Positions 43,794 through 52,074 of a DNA stretch of 52,074 nucleotides are shown here, in pieces. The DNA comes from CAYMTR01 sp964393405 (GTDB lineage: Bacteria > Bacteroidota > Bacteroidia > Bacteroidales > Prolixibacteraceae). The notes beneath the pieces are model-generated. The model had not been told where the DNA came from. It did no database searches and saw nothing but the letters and a program-made list of their open reading frames with translations. The stretch lies in assembly GCA_964393405.1 (NCBI GenBank), contig CAYMTR010000020.1, forward strand, positions 1-52,074, in the 5' to 3' direction. Each line of letters opens with the position of its first letter. Within the stretch, counting starts at the first letter, position 1. A program made the translations under genes and the position numbers.

Positions 43794-46700
43794 ATGTTAA
43801 TTTGTGTAACAATACTTCGGGAGGACAAAAATATTAAAAAAACGATTAATATATTACTGGTAATAATTTCTATTTTCTTGTTAATTATTGCTTCAGCATA
43901 CTTTGTTTTTCAAAGCAAGGTAGTGCAGACTATGATTATTAATGCAGTAACCCGTAATATTTCTAACTCTACTGGAGCTGATGTTTCAATTGGGAAAGTG
44001 AAATTTACTCTTTTTAATAAAATTGTTTTTGATGATGTTTTTATTAGTGACCAAAATAAAGATACATTGTTATTTGCTGATAACTTTTCTCTAAAAATTG
44101 ACTCTCTATCGATAAAAAGGAATAAATTAATTCTAAATAGTGTTAATGTTTCTCATCCTAAAATAAATATAGAAAAAATCGATAGTTTTAATTACAATTT
44201 TTCATTTCTTTTTTCTCCAAAATCAGAAGCAAACAATAAGTGGATTATATCGATTAATAAAATTGAATTTGAAAAAGGTAAAATTTTTTATAACGATGAT
44301 TCTCTTCCTCATGAGATAAACCGATTTCTAAAGTTTAATAATTTCAATATGACTTTAGACCGGATTATCTTTAATTCGCTGAATGATTTCTCGGGGGCTT
44401 TGACAAATTTAAATTTATCAAGTTTAAACGGTTTCAAACTGAATACATTCAAATCTTTCTTTCAGCTTTCAGACTCTGTCTTACTACTTAAAGATATTAG
44501 TGGTAAAAGTGATTTTTCTTTTCTTGAACTTGATTCTATAAAACTTGGATTTCAAAGCGCTTTTGTAAATGATGACTTTTCTGAAATGTTTTTGGATATG
44601 AATCTTAACAGGCTCTTTGTCAGTTTTAGGGATGTTAATTTTTTCTATCCAGAGTTTAAGAGTGAAGGGCTTGATATTAGCCTCTCCGGAAGTCTTTCTG
44701 GTAAAATAAACGAACTTAAGGGTAAAGATATTGAAGTAACATTAGGCGATGTAACTAATATAAACGGTGATTTCTATATAAATGGTCTTCCAAATTTTGA
44801 TGACACCTACATTTTTTTAAACATAGACGAATCCTACGCAAACCTTAATGAGCTTAGAAACCAAGAGTTTCCTGGAATTGGAGACGACTTAAAAAGCAAA
44901 ATCCCCAAATTTCTTGATAAAATTGGAGTTTTTACATATACTGGAAATTTTACTGGGTTCCAAAACGACTTTGTTGCTTATGGAACAATTGATACAGATA
45001 TGGGCTCTCTCCGAAGTGATATTTCCTTTAAGCCACATGAAAACAAAGTCTTGAAAGTTGAGGGGCATCTTAAAACTTACAGCCTTGATGTAGGATCAAT
45101 TTTAGATGTGAAAAACATAGGGAAACTAACTCTTTCGGGAAACGTTGATGGAACGCTCAGAGGAAGTAAATTTGATTTAGTATTTGATGGACTGATCGAT
45201 TCTATTGACCTTAATGACTATAATTTTCAAAGGGTAGTTCTAAACGGTAATCTAAAAAATAAGCTTTTTGATGGAACGTTTACTGTTAACGATCCAAATT
45301 TATATCTAAAATATTCCGGCAGACTTGATTTGTCTCAACAGTTGCCTGTTTTTGAGTTTATTGCGGAAGTTAATGATGCGAATTTAAAAAAACTTAATTT
45401 GTCAGATGACACCTTGTCCATGGTGTCCTTTGGGCTTGATGCCAATTTTATTGGAAATAATATTGATAACCTTAAAGGACTTATTAAAATAAAGGATTTG
45501 AGATATAGAAATTTCAGAGATTCTCTAAATCTTTCTGATGCAGTAATAAATAATGTTTATTCAGGTGATACTAGTTATTTGTCTGTTCAAAGCGATTGGA
45601 TTGATGGTAATTTAATTGGTAAATATCAATTTATTGACATATTGACATCATTTACAAATTATTACAGATATTATCTTCCTTCAACATATGAGGCTAAAAC
45701 CGTTGAAATTGAAGATCAAAATGATTTCAAATTTCAATTCACAGTCAAAGAAACGAATCAGTTTTGCAGAGTTTTTTCACCTTTTCTTTCTTTCAAACCA
45801 CCATTTAATGTTTTTGGATTATATAAACCTAATGATAAGAAAGCGTTTATAGAAACTCAAATTCCATCAGTCAGTTTTGCTAAACAAAAGATGGAAAATG
45901 TTAGGATTAAGGTAGATGGCAATTCAAAATCACTTGATTGTATTTTAAAGTCTGATAAACTATTTATAAGTGAAAGCATTAATGTTTTCAACCTATCTGT
46001 TGAGTCAAGCAGTAAGAACGATAACATTCTAGCAAACATATTCTGGAACAATTTTGCTGAAGATACATATAGCGGGTCCATTAAATCTGCAATCAATTTT
46101 ATCAAAACAGAGTCACCTTATCCTGAAGTTTTAATAAACGTTGAACCTTCGAAGATTTATTTGTCCGATTCTCTTTGGATGATTGATAGGACTACGGTGA
46201 AAATTGATTCTTCATCTTTTAAATTTGATGATTTTAGTATACATAGCAATAGTCAAAGTGTAATTGTTGATGGCACAGTTAGTGAAGATAAAGAATCTAC
46301 AGCTACTGCAGAAATTCACAATCTTGATTTAAACTTGATTGGTTCTCTTATTGGAAACAATGGAATGAAAGGAACAATTAACGGGTCTGCTAAATTGAAA
46401 GATGCATTCGAAAAGTTTATACTAGGTCTTGATGTCAAAGTTGATGGATTTGCTTTAAGTGACAACAATTTCGGAGACGCTATTATAAAATGCGAGTGGA
46501 ACAATGTTAGTGAAAAGCTGGCTACAAATATTTCACTTACTGATAAAAACCAGAAAATAATCGATGGGAGTGGTTACATAGATATATTCAACAAAGAGAT
46601 TGATTTAGATTTGGTATTAGATAATTCCCCTACTACTCTTCTTGAAGTTCTTTTGCCTTTTTTGTTTTATAATGTTCAGGGCAATGTTAGTGGTAAGGTT

Positions 46701-48248
46701 AAGATGAACGGGAGATTGTCGGATATGGACTTCAACGGAAGTCTAAAACCTGTTACTCAGGTTGGATTAGGTATTAACGCTATTAAGACTACTTATTTCT
46801 TTTCTGATCCCGTCTTATTTCACGGTGATTCTCTTGTTTTCAATAATATAACCCTAACTGATGAGTTTGGAAACACTGGTAATTTAATTGGAAGCCTTAC
46901 CCACAAGAATTTTGTTGATGATCTCGGTTATGACATCTTAGTTAAAACTGACAAAATATGTGGAATGAATACAACTAGTTTTGATAGGGAAAGGTTTTAT
47001 GGAACAGCTTTTGGAAAAGGTACATTTCATATTTTTGGAAAAGGGAGTGATGTGACTCTTAAAGGGGATTTAGTTACAGAAAAAGGTACATCCATTAACA
47101 TTCCGATAGGAGGAACAAGCAAAGCTGAGCAATACGACTTTGTTAAATTTTCTTCAGGGGTTAAAACTATTAAAAAAGATGAAATTGTATATGTTCCCAA
47201 AACGACAGGGCTCAAGATGAATTTTGATGTTGAGGTTACTCCTGATGCTAAGGTTCAAATAATTTTTAATTCGCAAATTGGAGACGTCCTTAAAGCTGAA
47301 GGTAATGGCAATATTCAGGTTAGGATGGATAAAAATTTTAATCTTGAATTGTACGGTAATTACGAAATTGAAAAAGGAGATTATCTTTTCACTCTTCAAA
47401 ATGTTATAAATAAGCGTTTCTCAATTGAAAAGGGAGGTTCTATTAAATGGATGGGTAATCCATACGATGCCCTAGTTGATGTTAAGGCTGTTTATAAAGT
47501 GAAGACTTCTTTGCACGACTTATTTATGGGAAGCTCAACGGAGGTTGATATGGTGCGAAGATTACCTGTTGATTGTATAATTTACTTAACAGAAAACCTA
47601 AGTCATCCAACAATTGATTTTAAAATTGAACTGCCTACTGCAGAGGATAGAATTAAAGAAGAGGTTGATCAGCTAATTGTCTCTAAAGAAGATGTCAACA
47701 AACAGATTATTTCTTTGCTCATGCTGGGGCGTTTCTATACGCCTGATTTCTTTGCCGGAAAGCCCGGAACTAACACGGGAGTTGAACTTATGGGTGCCAC
47801 TGCAAGTGAACTCCTCTCAAATCAGTTGACAAACTGGATGAGTCAGATTCTTGAGGATTGGGATTTTGGTATAAATTATCGACCAGGAAACGAAATTTCT
47901 AATGATCAGGTAGAATTGGCGTTAAGTACTCAGATTTTAAATGATCGGATTACCATTGGCGGAAATATTGCAAATAATACAAATCCAACAGTTAACAATA
48001 GTGGTGAAATAGTTGGCGACTTTGACTTAAATATAAAACTGACTGATAATGGCAAATTACAGTTCAAAGCTTACAACCATTCAAATGATAACCTCATCAA
48101 CGATACTTCTCCCTATACTCAGGGAATTGGTTTTACTTACAGAGAGGAGTTTAATTCATTAAATGAACTGTTAAAAATGTACAGGGACGCAATCTTTAAT
48201 AAAAAGAAGAAGCCGAAGAATATTGATGAAGTTAAAAATGATCAATAA
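43794..48248 (+). CDS. tamB: TamB family translocation/assembly module protein
   Basis: This 1484-residue protein has one N-terminal transmembrane helix (about 20-40). A very long series of beta-strand repeats (AsmA/TamB type, e.g. ISISKIEFEKG-like, DGTLRGSKFDLVFDG) follows, then the C-terminal DUF490/TamB domain. That domain has GNGNIQVRMD, EIEKGDYLFTLQN and LLMLGRFYTPDFF. TamB-like proteins form a bridge from the inner to the outer membrane and are linked to barrel assembly and phospholipid transport. The ATG at 43794 is taken as start. A Shine-Dalgarno-like GGGAGG lies at 43819-43824, followed at 43833 by ATT, which would give a start directly before the membrane helix. That rare start is possible. 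No TamA is adjacent. Confidence 0.88.
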   Translation: MLICVTILREDKNIKKTINILLVIISIFLLIIASAYFVFQSKVVQTMIINAVTRNISNSTGADVSIGKVKFTLFNKIVFDDVFISDQNKDTLLFADNFSLKIDSLSIKRNKLILNSVNVSHPKINIEKIDSFNYNFSFLFSPKSEANNKWIISINKIEFEKGKIFYNDDSLPHEINRFLKFNNFNMTLDRIIFNSLNDFSGALTNLNLSSLNGFKLNTFKSFFQLSDSVLLLKDISGKSDFSFLELDSIKLGFQSAFVNDDFSEMFLDMNLNRLFVSFRDVNFFYPEFKSEGLDISLSGSLSGKINELKGKDIEVTLGDVTNINGDFYINGLPNFDDTYIFLNIDESYANLNELRNQEFPGIGDDLKSKIPKFLDKIGVFTYTGNFTGFQNDFVAYGTIDTDMGSLRSDISFKPHENKVLKVEGHLKTYSLDVGSILDVKNIGKLTLSGNVDGTLRGSKFDLVFDGLIDSIDLNDYNFQRVVLNGNLKNKLFDGTFTVNDPNLYLKYSGRLDLSQQLPVFEFIAEVNDANLKKLNLSDDTLSMVSFGLDANFIGNNIDNLKGLIKIKDLRYRNFRDSLNLSDAVINNVYSGDTSYLSVQSDWIDGNLIGKYQFIDILTSFTNYYRYYLPSTYEAKTVEIEDQNDFKFQFTVKETNQFCRVFSPFLSFKPPFNVFGLYKPNDKKAFIETQIPSVSFAKQKMENVRIKVDGNSKSLDCILKSDKLFISESINVFNLSVESSSKNDNILANIFWNNFAEDTYSGSIKSAINFIKTESPYPEVLINVEPSKIYLSDSLWMIDRTTVKIDSSSFKFDDFSIHSNSQSVIVDGTVSEDKESTATAEIHNLDLNLIGSLIGNNGMKGTINGSAKLKDAFEKFILGLDVKVDGFALSDNNFGDAIIKCEWNNVSEKLATNISLTDKNQKIIDGSGYIDIFNKEIDLDLVLDNSPTTLLEVLLPFLFYNVQGNVSGKVKMNGRLSDMDFNGSLKPVTQVGLGINAIKTTYFFSDPVLFHGDSLVFNNITLTDEFGNTGNLIGSLTHKNFVDDLGYDILVKTDKICGMNTTSFDRERFYGTAFGKGTFHIFGKGSDVTLKGDLVTEKGTSINIPIGGTSKAEQYDFVKFSSGVKTIKKDEIVYVPKTTGLKMNFDVEVTPDAKVQIIFNSQIGDVLKAEGNGNIQVRMDKNFNLELYGNYEIEKGDYLFTLQNVINKRFSIEKGGSIKWMGNPYDALVDVKAVYKVKTSLHDLFMGSSTEVDMVRRLPVDCIIYLTENLSHPTIDFKIELPTAEDRIKEEVDQLIVSKEDVNKQIISLLMLGRFYTPDFFAGKPGTNTGVELMGATASELLSNQLTNWMSQILEDWDFGINYRPGNEISNDQVELALSTQILNDRITIGGNIANNTNPTVNNSGEIVGDFDLNIKLTDNGKLQFKAYNHSNDNLINDTSPYTQGIGFTYREEFNSLNELLKMYRDAIFNKKKKPKNIDEVKNDQ

Positions 48249-48349
48249 GTTATTGGATTCAATTTTCTTTATTTATTTTGCGAATGCAACAGAATGGTAA
48301 AATATTAGACTAATTTTAACGTTAAATAAAAGTTTAAAATCGATTTTAT

Positions 48350-49039
48350 ATGCTAACTTTTTTAATACTTCAAGTAAATCAGACAATTACTATGATATTG
48401 TCTGCTGCTCCTCAGGGAATTTCGTTAAGTTTCTGGGATTTAGCCTTAAAAGGTGGAATCATAATGATTCCTATTGCCTTACTTTCACTTATTGGAATCT
48501 TCATTTTCGTAGATAGGTGGATAGCTATTAATAAAGCCTCGAAAATTGACTCAACTATGATGAATCAAATCCGTCAGAATGTTTCAGAGGGCAAAATAGA
48601 TGCAGCACTTGCTATTTGCCGTTCAAACAACATACCTATTGCAAGGATGATGGAGAAAGGAATTACTCGAATAGGCCGACCTTTGAATGATGTAAACGCA
48701 GCTATTGAGAACGTCGGAAACCTTGAAGTAAGTAAATTAGAAAAAGGATTACCAATTTTAGCAACTTGTGCCGGGGCTGCTCCTATGTTGGGCTTCCTGG
48801 GAACTGTTTCTGGAATGATCAGGGCATTTTACGATATGGCACATGCTGGTAATAATATTGATATAACACTTCTGTCGTCAGGTATATATGAAGCTATGGT
48901 AACTACTGTTGCTGGTCTTATAGTAGGTGTAATTGCATATTTTTGCTACAATATTCTTGTAACTCGAATTGAAGGTGTTGTATTCAAAATGGAAGCATCT
49001 ACTACTGAATTTATGGATTTATTAAACGAACCGGCTTAA
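48350..49039 (+). CDS. exbB: ExbB/TolQ/MotA family proton channel
   Basis: This 229-residue inner-membrane protein has three membrane segments. The first is near residues 32-54 (GGIIMIPIALLSLIGIFIFV), and the other two are in the C-terminal half. The conserved LPILATCAGAAPMLGFLGTVSGMI region marks the ExbB/TolQ pore. It is followed after 7 bp by exbD and then tonB, so it is a TonB-type motor rather than a flagellar stator. An internal Met at residue 15 is a possible alternative start. Confidence 0.93.
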   Translation: MLTFLILQVNQTITMILSAAPQGISLSFWDLALKGGIIMIPIALLSLIGIFIFVDRWIAINKASKIDSTMMNQIRQNVSEGKIDAALAICRSNNIPIARMMEKGITRIGRPLNDVNAAIENVGNLEVSKLEKGLPILATCAGAAPMLGFLGTVSGMIRAFYDMAHAGNNIDITLLSSGIYEAMVTTVAGLIVGVIAYFCYNILVTRIEGVVFKMEASTTEFMDLLNEPA

Positions 49040-49046
49040 TACTATT

Positions 49047-49454
49047 ATGGCTTTAAAAAGAAGAAATAAAATCAGCACTGAATTCAATTCGTCATCTATG
49101 TCCGACCTTGTTTTTCTTTTGCTTATTTTCTTTATGATAACATCAACACTCATTGCTCCTAATGCATTAAAGTTGATGTTACCGCAAAGTAATAACCAAA
49201 CTCAGGCAAAACCGATGACTTCTATTTCAATTACTCAAGATCTGAAATATTATGTGAATTCAGATGGAAAACTAATGCAGGTTCAGTTTGCAGAAATAGA
49301 ACCTTTTTTGCAAAAGTCTGTACCTAATGAAGAAGATGTATTTATTTCACTTCATGCGGATAAATCTGTTCCAATTGAGGAAGTTGTAAAAATAATGAAT
49401 ATTGCCAGAAACAATAAATATAAGATGATACTGGCAACAAGTCCAGAAAATTAA
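49047..49454 (+). CDS. exbD: ExbD/TolR family protein
   Basis: This 135-residue protein has one N-terminal transmembrane helix with the essential Asp in SMSDLVFLLLIFFMIT (about residues 18-33), followed by a small periplasmic domain ending in KMILATSPE. It completes the proton-driven motor with ExbB and energises TonB. Gaps are 7 bp to exbB and 11 bp to tonB. Confidence 0.93.
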   Translation: MALKRRNKISTEFNSSSMSDLVFLLLIFFMITSTLIAPNALKLMLPQSNNQTQAKPMTSISITQDLKYYVNSDGKLMQVQFAEIEPFLQKSVPNEEDVFISLHADKSVPIEEVVKIMNIARNNKYKMILATSPEN

Positions 49455-49465
49455 TTTTATATCCG

Positions 49466-50449
49466 GTGGGGAAATTAAACGAACATAAGGAGGGGATAAT
49501 TTTTACAATAATCTTTCATATTATTTTACTTCTCATTATCCTAAACTCTGCTTTTTTTACACCTTTGCCGCTTCCTGAAGAAAAAGGAATCTTGATTGAT
49601 TTTGGCAATATGGAAGAAGGTATGGGTGAAACTGAGCCTATGCCTCAAAATATTTTATCAGCTTCTCAAAGCCAGCCGGAAGCAACACAACCACCCCCCG
49701 CCGTATCTAAGCCGGTGACTCCTGATTCAAAAAAGTCCAACGCAGAAGAGATGATTACCCAGGATTTTGAAAAGACAGCAGCACTTGAGGAAGCGAGAAA
49801 AAGAAATGACGAAAAGAAAAAGGAAGAACTTGAGAAACTAAGAAAAGATAATTTATTAAAAGAAACTGAAAGAAAACGTGCTGACAGCCTACGACAAATT
49901 GAAAACGCAAGAATTGCTGAGCTTAAACGTGTAGCAGAACTAAAACGGCAGGATAGTATAAAAAAAGCTGCTGAACAAGCAAGAATAGACAAGATTAATA
50001 CAAGGGCAAAAGATGTTTTTGGAGGAACGTCAGGGCAGGGGACAGGTTCTAATTCCTCTGGTCAGGGTTCTTCAAATAATCCAGGAAATCAAGGATCTCC
50101 AGATGGAATAGCCGGAGGAGGTCAGAATGGTACAGGCACAGGTACAGGTGACGGATTTGGACTAGGTAGAGGGACTGGCGTTTCTTTCAACCTTTCTGGT
50201 CGATCAGCTAAAACTCTTCCAAAACCTTCATTTCCCGGTAACGAGGAGGGTATTGTAGTTGTTGAAGTTACGGTAGATAAAAGTGGGAGGGTAACTAAAG
50301 CTGTTCCAGGAGTGAAAGGCTCTTCTTCATTAAATTCCCGACTACTGGAAGCTGCAAAAAAGGCAGCAACTATTACACTTTTTGATAGTAATTCAGAAGC
50401 ACCTGAATTGCAGAAAGGCACAATAACTTATAGGTTTGTTTTGGATTGA
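49466..50449 (+). CDS. tonB: TonB energy transducer
   Basis: This 327-residue protein starts with GTG at 49466. Residues 10-30 form the membrane anchor. A Pro-rich stretch, a strongly charged Lys/Glu/Arg helix of about 100 residues (around 92-178) and a Gly/Ser/Gln-rich linker follow. The C-terminal domain of about 90 residues contains EGIVVVEVTVDKSGRVTKA and ends in ITYRFVLD. This is the layout of TonB/TolA-like proteins that span the periplasm to drive outer-membrane receptors. It is third in the exbB-exbD-tonB operon, and the exosortase gene begins one base after its stop. Confidence 0.9.
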   Translation: MGKLNEHKEGIIFTIIFHIILLLIILNSAFFTPLPLPEEKGILIDFGNMEEGMGETEPMPQNILSASQSQPEATQPPPAVSKPVTPDSKKSNAEEMITQDFEKTAALEEARKRNDEKKKEELEKLRKDNLLKETERKRADSLRQIENARIAELKRVAELKRQDSIKKAAEQARIDKINTRAKDVFGGTSGQGTGSNSSGQGSSNNPGNQGSPDGIAGGGQNGTGTGTGDGFGLGRGTGVSFNLSGRSAKTLPKPSFPGNEEGIVVVEVTVDKSGRVTKAVPGVKGSSSLNSRLLEAAKKAATITLFDSNSEAPELQKGTITYRFVLD

Positions 50450-50450
50450 T

Positions 50451-50996
50451 ATGATTAAAAAGATTATTGAAAGATATAAGAAAACCTCCGAGCTAAATAA
50501 ATTTCTTACCAAAGGTGTTATTCTTTACTTTTTATGGAGAATTTTTCGAAAATATATGTTGCTATGGGGACAGTATGAGGATTTGACTTATGCTTTTGCC
50601 GCCTTATATCTTAAAGTATCTGATTTCTTTTTGAGAATTACCGGATTTGAATCGTTGGTTGACTACGATACAAACAAATTGTGGATCAAAGGTTCCGAGA
50701 ATTCAATAGAAGTAGTATATGATTGTCTGGGGATTAATTTATTTGTCGTTTTTGCAATATTTATTGTGATATATCCTGGGAAGTTAATTTCAAAATTATG
50801 GTATTTACCTTCCGGTTTGATAATTATCTTTATCCTAAACGCTATGAGAATGTCTGCAATGGCATATATAGCTGATGTTAAACCCCAGAATTTTGATGTT
50901 TTTCATCATTTTATTTTTCAGGGAGTAATTTACATCGCTATATTTCTTATGTGGTTTGGCTTTGTAAGATTATCCGCTAAGAATCAAAAGGCTTAA
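50451..50996 (+). CDS. Short exosortase/archaeosortase family membrane protein
   Basis: The start is taken at the ATG at 50451, one base after the tonB stop; the frame extends upstream only through a TTG inside tonB. The 181-residue protein has at least four membrane helices. The three catalytic positions of exosortases are visible: Cys92 in YDCLGIN, Arg133 in NAMRMS, and His152/His153 in FHHFIFQG. Exosortases are transmembrane cysteine proteases that process PEP-CTERM-like sorting tags. No protein with an obvious C-terminal tag of that kind is encoded in this window. Coupling to exbB-exbD-tonB is tight and suggests co-expression. The stop overlaps the convergent gene by three bases. Confidence 0.8.
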   Translation: MIKKIIERYKKTSELNKFLTKGVILYFLWRIFRKYMLLWGQYEDLTYAFAALYLKVSDFFLRITGFESLVDYDTNKLWIKGSENSIEVVYDCLGINLFVVFAIFIVIYPGKLISKLWYLPSGLIIIFILNAMRMSAMAYIADVKPQNFDVFHHFIFQGVIYIAIFLMWFGFVRLSAKNQKA

Positions 50997-51880
50997 TGTG
51001 TAGCATCGTAATCTTTTATCTTTTCTAAAATTGCAGGCTCTGCACTGTCGTACATATCTCTGATAAAATCATCCGAGAAATTGTAGGTTCTTTCTTCAAA
51101 GCTTAATTCATTTATTCTATCAAATAACATCTCTCTCGCTTGTTCAATATCTCTGCCATAAATATGGTATGAATCAGCTTGCCAGTTCATTCTTCCTAAT
51201 CTTACTTCTTTTCCTGTTTTTTCTGATATACCGGCTGCAATTATTTCTTTGTTGAATTGAATAAACCCGAACATGTTCATGAAACTGGCACCCCATGCGT
51301 CGTTGCTGCGAAATCTGATATTACAGTTCAGCCAATATATACCATTTTCATCTTCAAGAATCCTGTACCACAGTGACTGGAGACAAGGAGGATCAAAGCA
51401 TTCAAGGTCGAGATTGGGCATCCATGTAATCATTTGAGCCTGTCTGGTGAATGGTTGTTTTGAAAGTTTATTTATGACAGATTCTATTTGATTAATCTTA
51501 AAAGGACCTGTCTCTACTTGCCCCTTATCACTTTTTTCCATCCAAATTCCGTATTTTTCAAGTCTTCCGTGGTAAGTGTATTCCCATCTTGTGTCATCGG
51601 GATCATTGCAATTTCTTACCCAGTGGTCCTTTAGGCCTTTTAGCTCCATAACATATTCTTTCAATTGTTCTATCCCTGAGGGGAACGCCATATGAATCAT
51701 GGGTTCGCTTTCCGGTTCTTCAATTGTCAAATTTAATGTGCAGTCTATGCTTTCAGGATCTTCCGGTTTATCGTATTGAGTCTTGAATCGGATACCTTTT
51801 TTATATAATTTAACCAAAGCTGATTCAAAGGCCATTGAAAGCGATTTGCCTGATACTGTTATTACAGGTATGTTCATCAT
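50993..51880 (-). CDS. Thymidylate-synthase-like protein of unknown specificity
   Basis: The start is taken at ATG 51880 (a second ATG follows at once); the frame itself begins at a TTG. The 295-residue product has an N-terminal region without clear match and a C-terminal part with thymidylate synthase features. The nucleophile is Cys166 in FDPPCLQSLWYRI, RSND is at 191-194, the dUMP-binding Asn position is in SFMN, and the HxY pair is in DSYHIYGRD. It differs from canonical ThyA in length, N-terminus and the surroundings of the Cys (PPCLQ instead of PCH). It resembles the archaeal ThyA-like group more. It may methylate or hydroxymethylate a pyrimidine nucleotide. The gene stands alone. Confidence 0.7.
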   Translation of the reverse strand: MMNIPVITVSGKSLSMAFESALVKLYKKGIRFKTQYDKPEDPESIDCTLNLTIEEPESEPMIHMAFPSGIEQLKEYVMELKGLKDHWVRNCNDPDDTRWEYTYHGRLEKYGIWMEKSDKGQVETGPFKINQIESVINKLSKQPFTRQAQMITWMPNLDLECFDPPCLQSLWYRILEDENGIYWLNCNIRFRSNDAWGASFMNMFGFIQFNKEIIAAGISEKTGKEVRLGRMNWQADSYHIYGRDIEQAREMLFDRINELSFEERTYNFSDDFIRDMYDSAEPAILEKIKDYDATH

Positions 51881-51974
51881 GATAATCAAGTGTTAATTTT
51901 CAGCTAATGAATTTAGATAAATTTAAATTGAATTGAGAAATTTTATTGAGAAAATTTTCAGACACTTATTGACA

Positions 51975-52008
51975 TAAAAAAACACTTGCTTTATTGTCGC
52001 AAGTGTTT
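51975..52008 (-). terminator. Terminator of the tRNA-Arg gene
   Basis: A perfect 10-bp stem pairs 51980-51989 (aaacacttgc) with 51999-52008 (gcaagtgttt). On the minus strand a run of T follows. It lies 12 bp after the tRNA 3' end. Confidence 0.8.
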
Positions 52009-52020
52009 GATTATCAAGTG

Positions 52021-52074
52021 TGAACTTGGAGGGACTCGAACCCCCAACCTTCTGATCCGTAGTCAGATGCTCTA
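52021..52074 (-). tRNA. tRNA-Arg (anticodon ACG), 5' part outside window
   Basis: Read on the minus strand the sequence contains the anticodon arm TCTGA-CTACGGA-TCAGA with anticodon ACG. A variable loop, the T arm (GGGGG TTCGAGT CCCTC), the 3' acceptor strand CAAGTTC and discriminator A at 52021 follow. CCA is not encoded. About 20 nt of the 5' end, including the first acceptor strand and most of the D arm, lie beyond the window. Confidence 0.93.

Noticed and set aside
49666..49992. Antisense open frame in tonB, rich in Ser and Phe
   Set aside because: Its composition is the reverse image of the Lys/Glu-rich tonB helix; it is a shadow frame.

Overview
The window is AT-rich chromosomal DNA from a member of the Bacteroidota, most likely an anaerobic, fermentative Bacteroidales/Marinilabiliales-type bacterium. 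The evidence is the gene content: a TonB-dependent receptor paired with a DUF4249 lipoprotein, a DUF4835 protein between coaBC and recN, Bacteroidota-type BamD and omega subunit, a PurF-like protein beginning Met-Ser-Gly-Phe, and TamB. Promoters fit the Bacteroidota pattern TTG-N19-TAnnTTTG, and Shine-Dalgarno sites are rare. No phage, IS element, CRISPR array or integrase was seen.

Layout. 1-6859 (+): two sodium-pumping biotin-dependent decarboxylase modules in tandem. The first is cut by the window edge (biotin carrier, beta subunit). The second is complete (carboxyltransferase, a gamma-like piece, biotin carrier, a TerC membrane protein, a second beta subunit, a single-span gamma-like piece). 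6910-17044 (-): alpha/beta hydrolase, YgiQ radical SAM protein, a tyrosine-phenol-lyase-like PLP enzyme, a secreted GH2 beta-glucuronidase, a PurF-like protein whose glutaminase site is erased, and an alpha-oxoamine synthase. 17206-22650 (+): bamD, omega subunit, coaBC (frameshifted), DUF4835, recN and a small anchored protein. 22661-25880 (-): rarA and a TPR protein. 26122-29318 (+): pta, a degenerate 3-hydroxyacyl-CoA dehydrogenase, ackA. 29365-43742 (mostly -): acidic lipoprotein, barrel-like protein, LOG-family protein, gyrB (frameshifted near its end), an outer-membrane barrel with a very large TPR partner, ftsE, DUF4249, TonB-dependent receptor, tsaD. 43794-50996 (+): tamB, exbB, exbD, tonB and a short exosortase-family protein. 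The window ends with a thymidylate-synthase-like protein and a truncated tRNA-Arg(ACG).

How it fits together. The decarboxylase modules would couple decarboxylation of methylmalonyl-CoA (or a related acid) to Na+ export during propionate-type fermentation. Pta and AckA give ATP from acetyl-CoA. The ExbB/ExbD/TonB set energises outer-membrane receptors such as the one at 40217-42607. BamD and TamB serve outer-membrane assembly.

The points most worth a second look are: a gamma subunit apparently split into two genes with TerC inside the operon; a tyrosine-phenol-lyase-like enzyme with altered PLP-pocket residues; a PurF-like protein that keeps its predicted Fe-S and PRPP sites but has lost the glutaminase catalytic residues; a degenerate dehydrogenase between pta and ackA; an orphan exosortase behind tonB; and frameshifts in the normally essential genes coaBC (A11 run) and gyrB (about 17 nt missing), which are either assembly errors or real biology.
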